A stretch of DNA of 64,000 bases, taken from assembly GCA_900544545.1 (NCBI GenBank), contig UQVY01000004.1, positions 72,417-136,416 on the forward strand. Direction: 5' to 3'. The translations under genes were made by a program, and so were the position numbers. This DNA is from an uncultured Eubacteriales bacterium (GTDB lineage: Bacteria > Bacillota > Clostridia > Christensenellales > CAG-314). The first letter of the stretch is position 1. The number at the start of each line of letters is the position of its first letter. Below, in pieces: positions 61,829-64,000 of this stretch. The notes under the pieces were generated by a model. That model had not been told where the DNA came from. It searched no databases and worked only from the letters and a program-made list of their open reading frames with translations.

Positions 61829-63721
61829 TTACAAAGAGCAAATGTAGTCGATGCATTGTTTTATGTCATCGTCTGACATCGGCTCAACCGTTTTCTCGGA
61901 GTGCACAATACTGTTACGCTGACGTCTCAAACGATTTAACATATCCGGTGTATAAGGGTCGTAATCGTTCCCCTCATCGTCATAAGTGTTAAATTGTCCG
62001 CAAAAACGATCTAACATTTCCGAAAAATCACCTTGATAGTTATAGTCGCATTTCAGTATCGCTTCCATGCGAACGCACAATTTGATAATTACAAGTTCCT
62101 TATTGCCTTTACTCAATTCAGAATAAAAGTAATCTTTTGTTAATTCTCCAACTATTTTTTCTTTGTCAAACTTATTTGATAACTCGCTTATTATGCGTTG
62201 TCTTACATCGTTCAAGTAATCAATTACTTCTTGAATGCTTTTTTGATTATGATTGGTTCGGCTACCATAAGAAACTTCTCTTATAGAAACGTAAAGTTCA
62301 TTGTTATTAAAACAAAGGCACTTCAGACGATTATACGGCTGATTATCTTTTGTCCAAATCTCAAGGATATTTTCTTCAATATCTTCTTTGTTTTGATACA
62401 AGATTGCATCCGACAATCTGTTGATATCATAATCTACAGAAAACTCAAACAATTCACGCCAATTTTGCTGTTGATACATTCTATATACCAATTCAAATGG
62501 GTGAACTGGATAGTCATTCAAAGCCTTTTTAACCTCCTTGAAATCCGCAATTTCTTTTAACTCTTTTATGTCTACAATTCCATTATGAATAGCAGATTGT
62601 ATCTCTAAATCGGTTCTTGAAACGGATTTATCGAGTTTTAATTTTGCAACCCTTATTTCATCGGAAGTCGCAACATAGCATTTCGATTTTGTCATGCTTT
62701 CGTGTACTCGTCTAAATTTTGTGGTTACAAAGTTTTCAACATCAATATTGATATTGTTAAACTCTTGAACCATATCAAAATCACCTTTTTCAAGTGCCGC
62801 TTTAATCGTACTTTCAAGAACACGAACAAGCCCGTGTCCTTTGTTGCCATATTTCGGAGCAATAAAAAAGTAATTTAGCACATAGTTGTACGAGCTATCA
62901 TAATTATCATATATCGGATCGATAGTTTCATATGCAATGGCGTTGTTCTTGCGAGAAATATCCAACAACTTAAGAAGCAATTTATCGTTACCGTTTTTAT
63001 ATGCTTCATCAATCAAATAAGGAAATGCGTGATACCAAACACACTCGCGCCCGTTTTGATTTGATAAGAACGCATTTAATGTTGTTTCATTGACTCTTTT
63101 ATCTGTTACCAGCAAAGTAAAGAAATCTCGCGGAATTAGACAACTGCATTGATCCTGATAGTTTCTAAAATATTCTTTATCCTCAACCAGAAGAAGAGAT
63201 TTTATCTCATCTTCGTTTTCAAACGTAAATTTGTAGTTTCTATCGACTGAGAATACTTTCCCAACCAAAATTGACAAAGAATTTGATACAACTGCAAGCC
63301 TCATTGCATCAAGCATTTTGAATCGATTTATAAAACTTGAATCAATCTCACAAAGTTTCTTAAAAACATTAAGACTTTGATATTGTAAAATATAATCTAC
63401 AATATTTTTATTGTTCTCATCATTCGGCAAATCTTTCACTTCTTCTGCCAAGGAAACATCATCGGTTTTAGCGCATAGTTCTGCTTTTGAAATAGTAACT
63501 ATTTCTTTTTCGGGCGTTTTGCCTGTCATAAGATAATCAATAGTTACCCCAAACAGAGTTGCCATTGCCGGCAGTTGAGATATCTCAGGAAGGCCTGCTT
63601 CGCTTTCCCACTTACTGACAGCCTTATCGCTAACATTCAACTTTTCGGCAAGTTCAACTTGTGTCCACCCTTTTGCTTTACGTAAGGTCGCAATCGTTTT
63701 ACCAATGCTATGTTTACTCAT
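61829..63721 (-). CDS. XRE-HTH protein with a large helical middle and C-terminal HEPN-like motif
   Basis: The 630-residue protein starts with an XRE/cro-type helix-turn-helix (about 7-62: GWTQVELAEKLNVSDKAVSKWES). A long helical middle (about 100-500) has ankyrin-like or TPR-like segments such as AALEKGDFDMVQEFNNINID. The C-terminus ends in a helical domain with RNSIVHSEK (602-607 = RNSIVH), the R-x4-H motif of HEPN nucleases, preceded by an MEAILK helix. No other family is recognised. AAGGAG precedes the ATG. The gene is AT-rich. A DNA-binding sensor joined to an RNase-like domain would suit a self-regulated immunity or toxin protein; this is inference. Confidence 0.65.
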   Translation of the reverse strand: MSKHSIGKTIATLRKAKGWTQVELAEKLNVSDKAVSKWESEAGLPEISQLPAMATLFGVTIDYLMTGKTPEKEIVTISKAELCAKTDDVSLAEEVKDLPNDENNKNIVDYILQYQSLNVFKKLCEIDSSFINRFKMLDAMRLAVVSNSLSILVGKVFSVDRNYKFTFENEDEIKSLLLVEDKEYFRNYQDQCSCLIPRDFFTLLVTDKRVNETTLNAFLSNQNGRECVWYHAFPYLIDEAYKNGNDKLLLKLLDISRKNNAIAYETIDPIYDNYDSSYNYVLNYFFIAPKYGNKGHGLVRVLESTIKAALEKGDFDMVQEFNNINIDVENFVTTKFRRVHESMTKSKCYVATSDEIRVAKLKLDKSVSRTDLEIQSAIHNGIVDIKELKEIADFKEVKKALNDYPVHPFELVYRMYQQQNWRELFEFSVDYDINRLSDAILYQNKEDIEENILEIWTKDNQPYNRLKCLCFNNNELYVSIREVSYGSRTNHNQKSIQEVIDYLNDVRQRIISELSNKFDKEKIVGELTKDYFYSELSKGNKELVIIKLCVRMEAILKCDYNYQGDFSEMLDRFCGQFNTYDDEGNDYDPYTPDMLNRLRRQRNSIVHSEKTVEPMSDDDIKQCIDYICSL

Positions 63722-63750
63722 AATTGAAACTCCTTGTTTTTTCTACCAAT

Positions 63751-63779
63751 ATTTTATCAAAATCATTCAGAAAAGTAAA
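63751..63779 (-). promoter_or_regulatory. Promoter of the XRE-HEPN operon
   Basis: TTTACT (63774-63779) and TAAAAT (63751-63756) are 17 bases apart on the minus strand, with a leader of about 25 bases. CTAC/GTAG elements border the -35. Confidence 0.7.
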
Positions 63780-63780
63780 C

Positions 63781-63846
63781 CTACTTGTAATCTACACGAA
63801 AAGTAGAGGAACATTTTTCAAGTATAAAAACTCTACGATAAGTAGA
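63781..63846. promoter_or_regulatory. Candidate operator: CTAC/GTAG inverted repeats
   Basis: TCTAC at 63791-63795 faces GTAGA at 63803-63807 with seven bases between, and TCTAC at 63832-63836 faces GTAGA at 63842-63846 with five between. Extra CTAC half-sites lie at 63781-63784 and, inside the leader, 63743-63746. They stand upstream of the -35, where the XRE protein would be expected to bind. The rest of the stretch to the window end shows no gene. Confidence 0.6.
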
Positions 63847-64000
63847 ATTATAATACATTTCGTCCTTAAAGTCAATATAAATGTCATATAACACAAAGAA
63901 CTCCATATAACACTTTCAAACTCGCAAGGTTTTTACGACGTTGGCAATTAGGCGTGGCTTGTCTTGATACAAGTCGGCTCGGCTGCGCCTCGCCGAAGAC

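Noticed and set aside
1..64000. CRISPR array, rRNA operon, insertion sequence or integrase
   Set aside because: I looked for regular spaced repeats, rRNA-like stretches and transposase or integrase motifs and found none in the window.

Overview
The window comes from an endospore-forming Firmicute, most likely a member of the Clostridia. It carries the sporulation genes spoIIAA, spoIIAB, sigF, spoVAC, spoVAD, spoVAE and spoIVB, the low-GC-type pairs mraZ-rsmH and argR-recN, single-chain PurL, MutS2 and DUF4364, and consensus sigma-A promoters with strong Shine-Dalgarno sites. GC content looks moderate. Leucine is mostly CTC/CTT and TTA is rare in the core genes, so long open antisense frames lie under almost every real gene. 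I cannot place it below class level.

Layout, left to right. 1-6382 (+): end of purH, then purD and purL, closed by a terminator. 6383-7060: AT-rich, no gene. 7061-9308 (-): site-2 protease, scpA, scpB under a consensus promoter. 9394-9830: an unexplained structured region flanked by a 16-bp direct repeat. 9913-12204 (+): class A penicillin-binding protein. 12288-22867 (-): a six-gene translation/sulfur/repair operon pheS-pheT-U32 peptidase-mutS2-cysteine desulfurase-thiI, in which the desulfurase probably feeds ThiI. 23026-26428 (-): a YtxC-like protein and a large pseudopilin-like surface protein. 26700-31567 (-): an unknown gene followed by aroE-aroB-aroA-aroC (shikimate pathway). 31751-32311 (+): DUF4364 regulator. 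32440-36319 (-): a short division cluster mraZ-rsmH-ftsL-pbp with likely MraZ boxes on its promoter. 36694-38847 (-): argR-recN with an ARG box. 39174 (+): nicotinamidase-like hydrolase. 39706-41480 (-): membrane protein and spoIVB. 41556-47661 (-): a BMP-type nucleoside ABC importer and a lipoprotein. 47818-51437 (-): esterase, peptidase T, MFS transporter. 51505-53766 (-): tdh-kbl threonine catabolism. 54147-57885 (-): spoIIAA-spoIIAB-sigF, a new 35-codon ORF, spoVAC-spoVAD-spoVAE. 58099 (+): GNAT acetyltransferase.

59061-59431 (+) holds tRNA-Leu(AAG), a broken tRNA-Leu(UAG) and tRNA-Leu(CAG). From about 59,700 to the window end lies a laterally acquired-looking, AT-rich segment with a sigma-like HTH protein and a three-gene minus-strand operon: an XRE-HTH protein with a C-terminal RNSIVH (HEPN-like) motif, a protein of unknown function, and a small protein with RNYVVH, a second HEPN-like motif. 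A CTAC/GTAG inverted-repeat operator sits at its promoter. This two-HEPN cassette beside a tRNA cluster is the best candidate for an undescribed, probably defensive or toxin-antitoxin-like system.

All family calls come from reading the sequence, without database searches.
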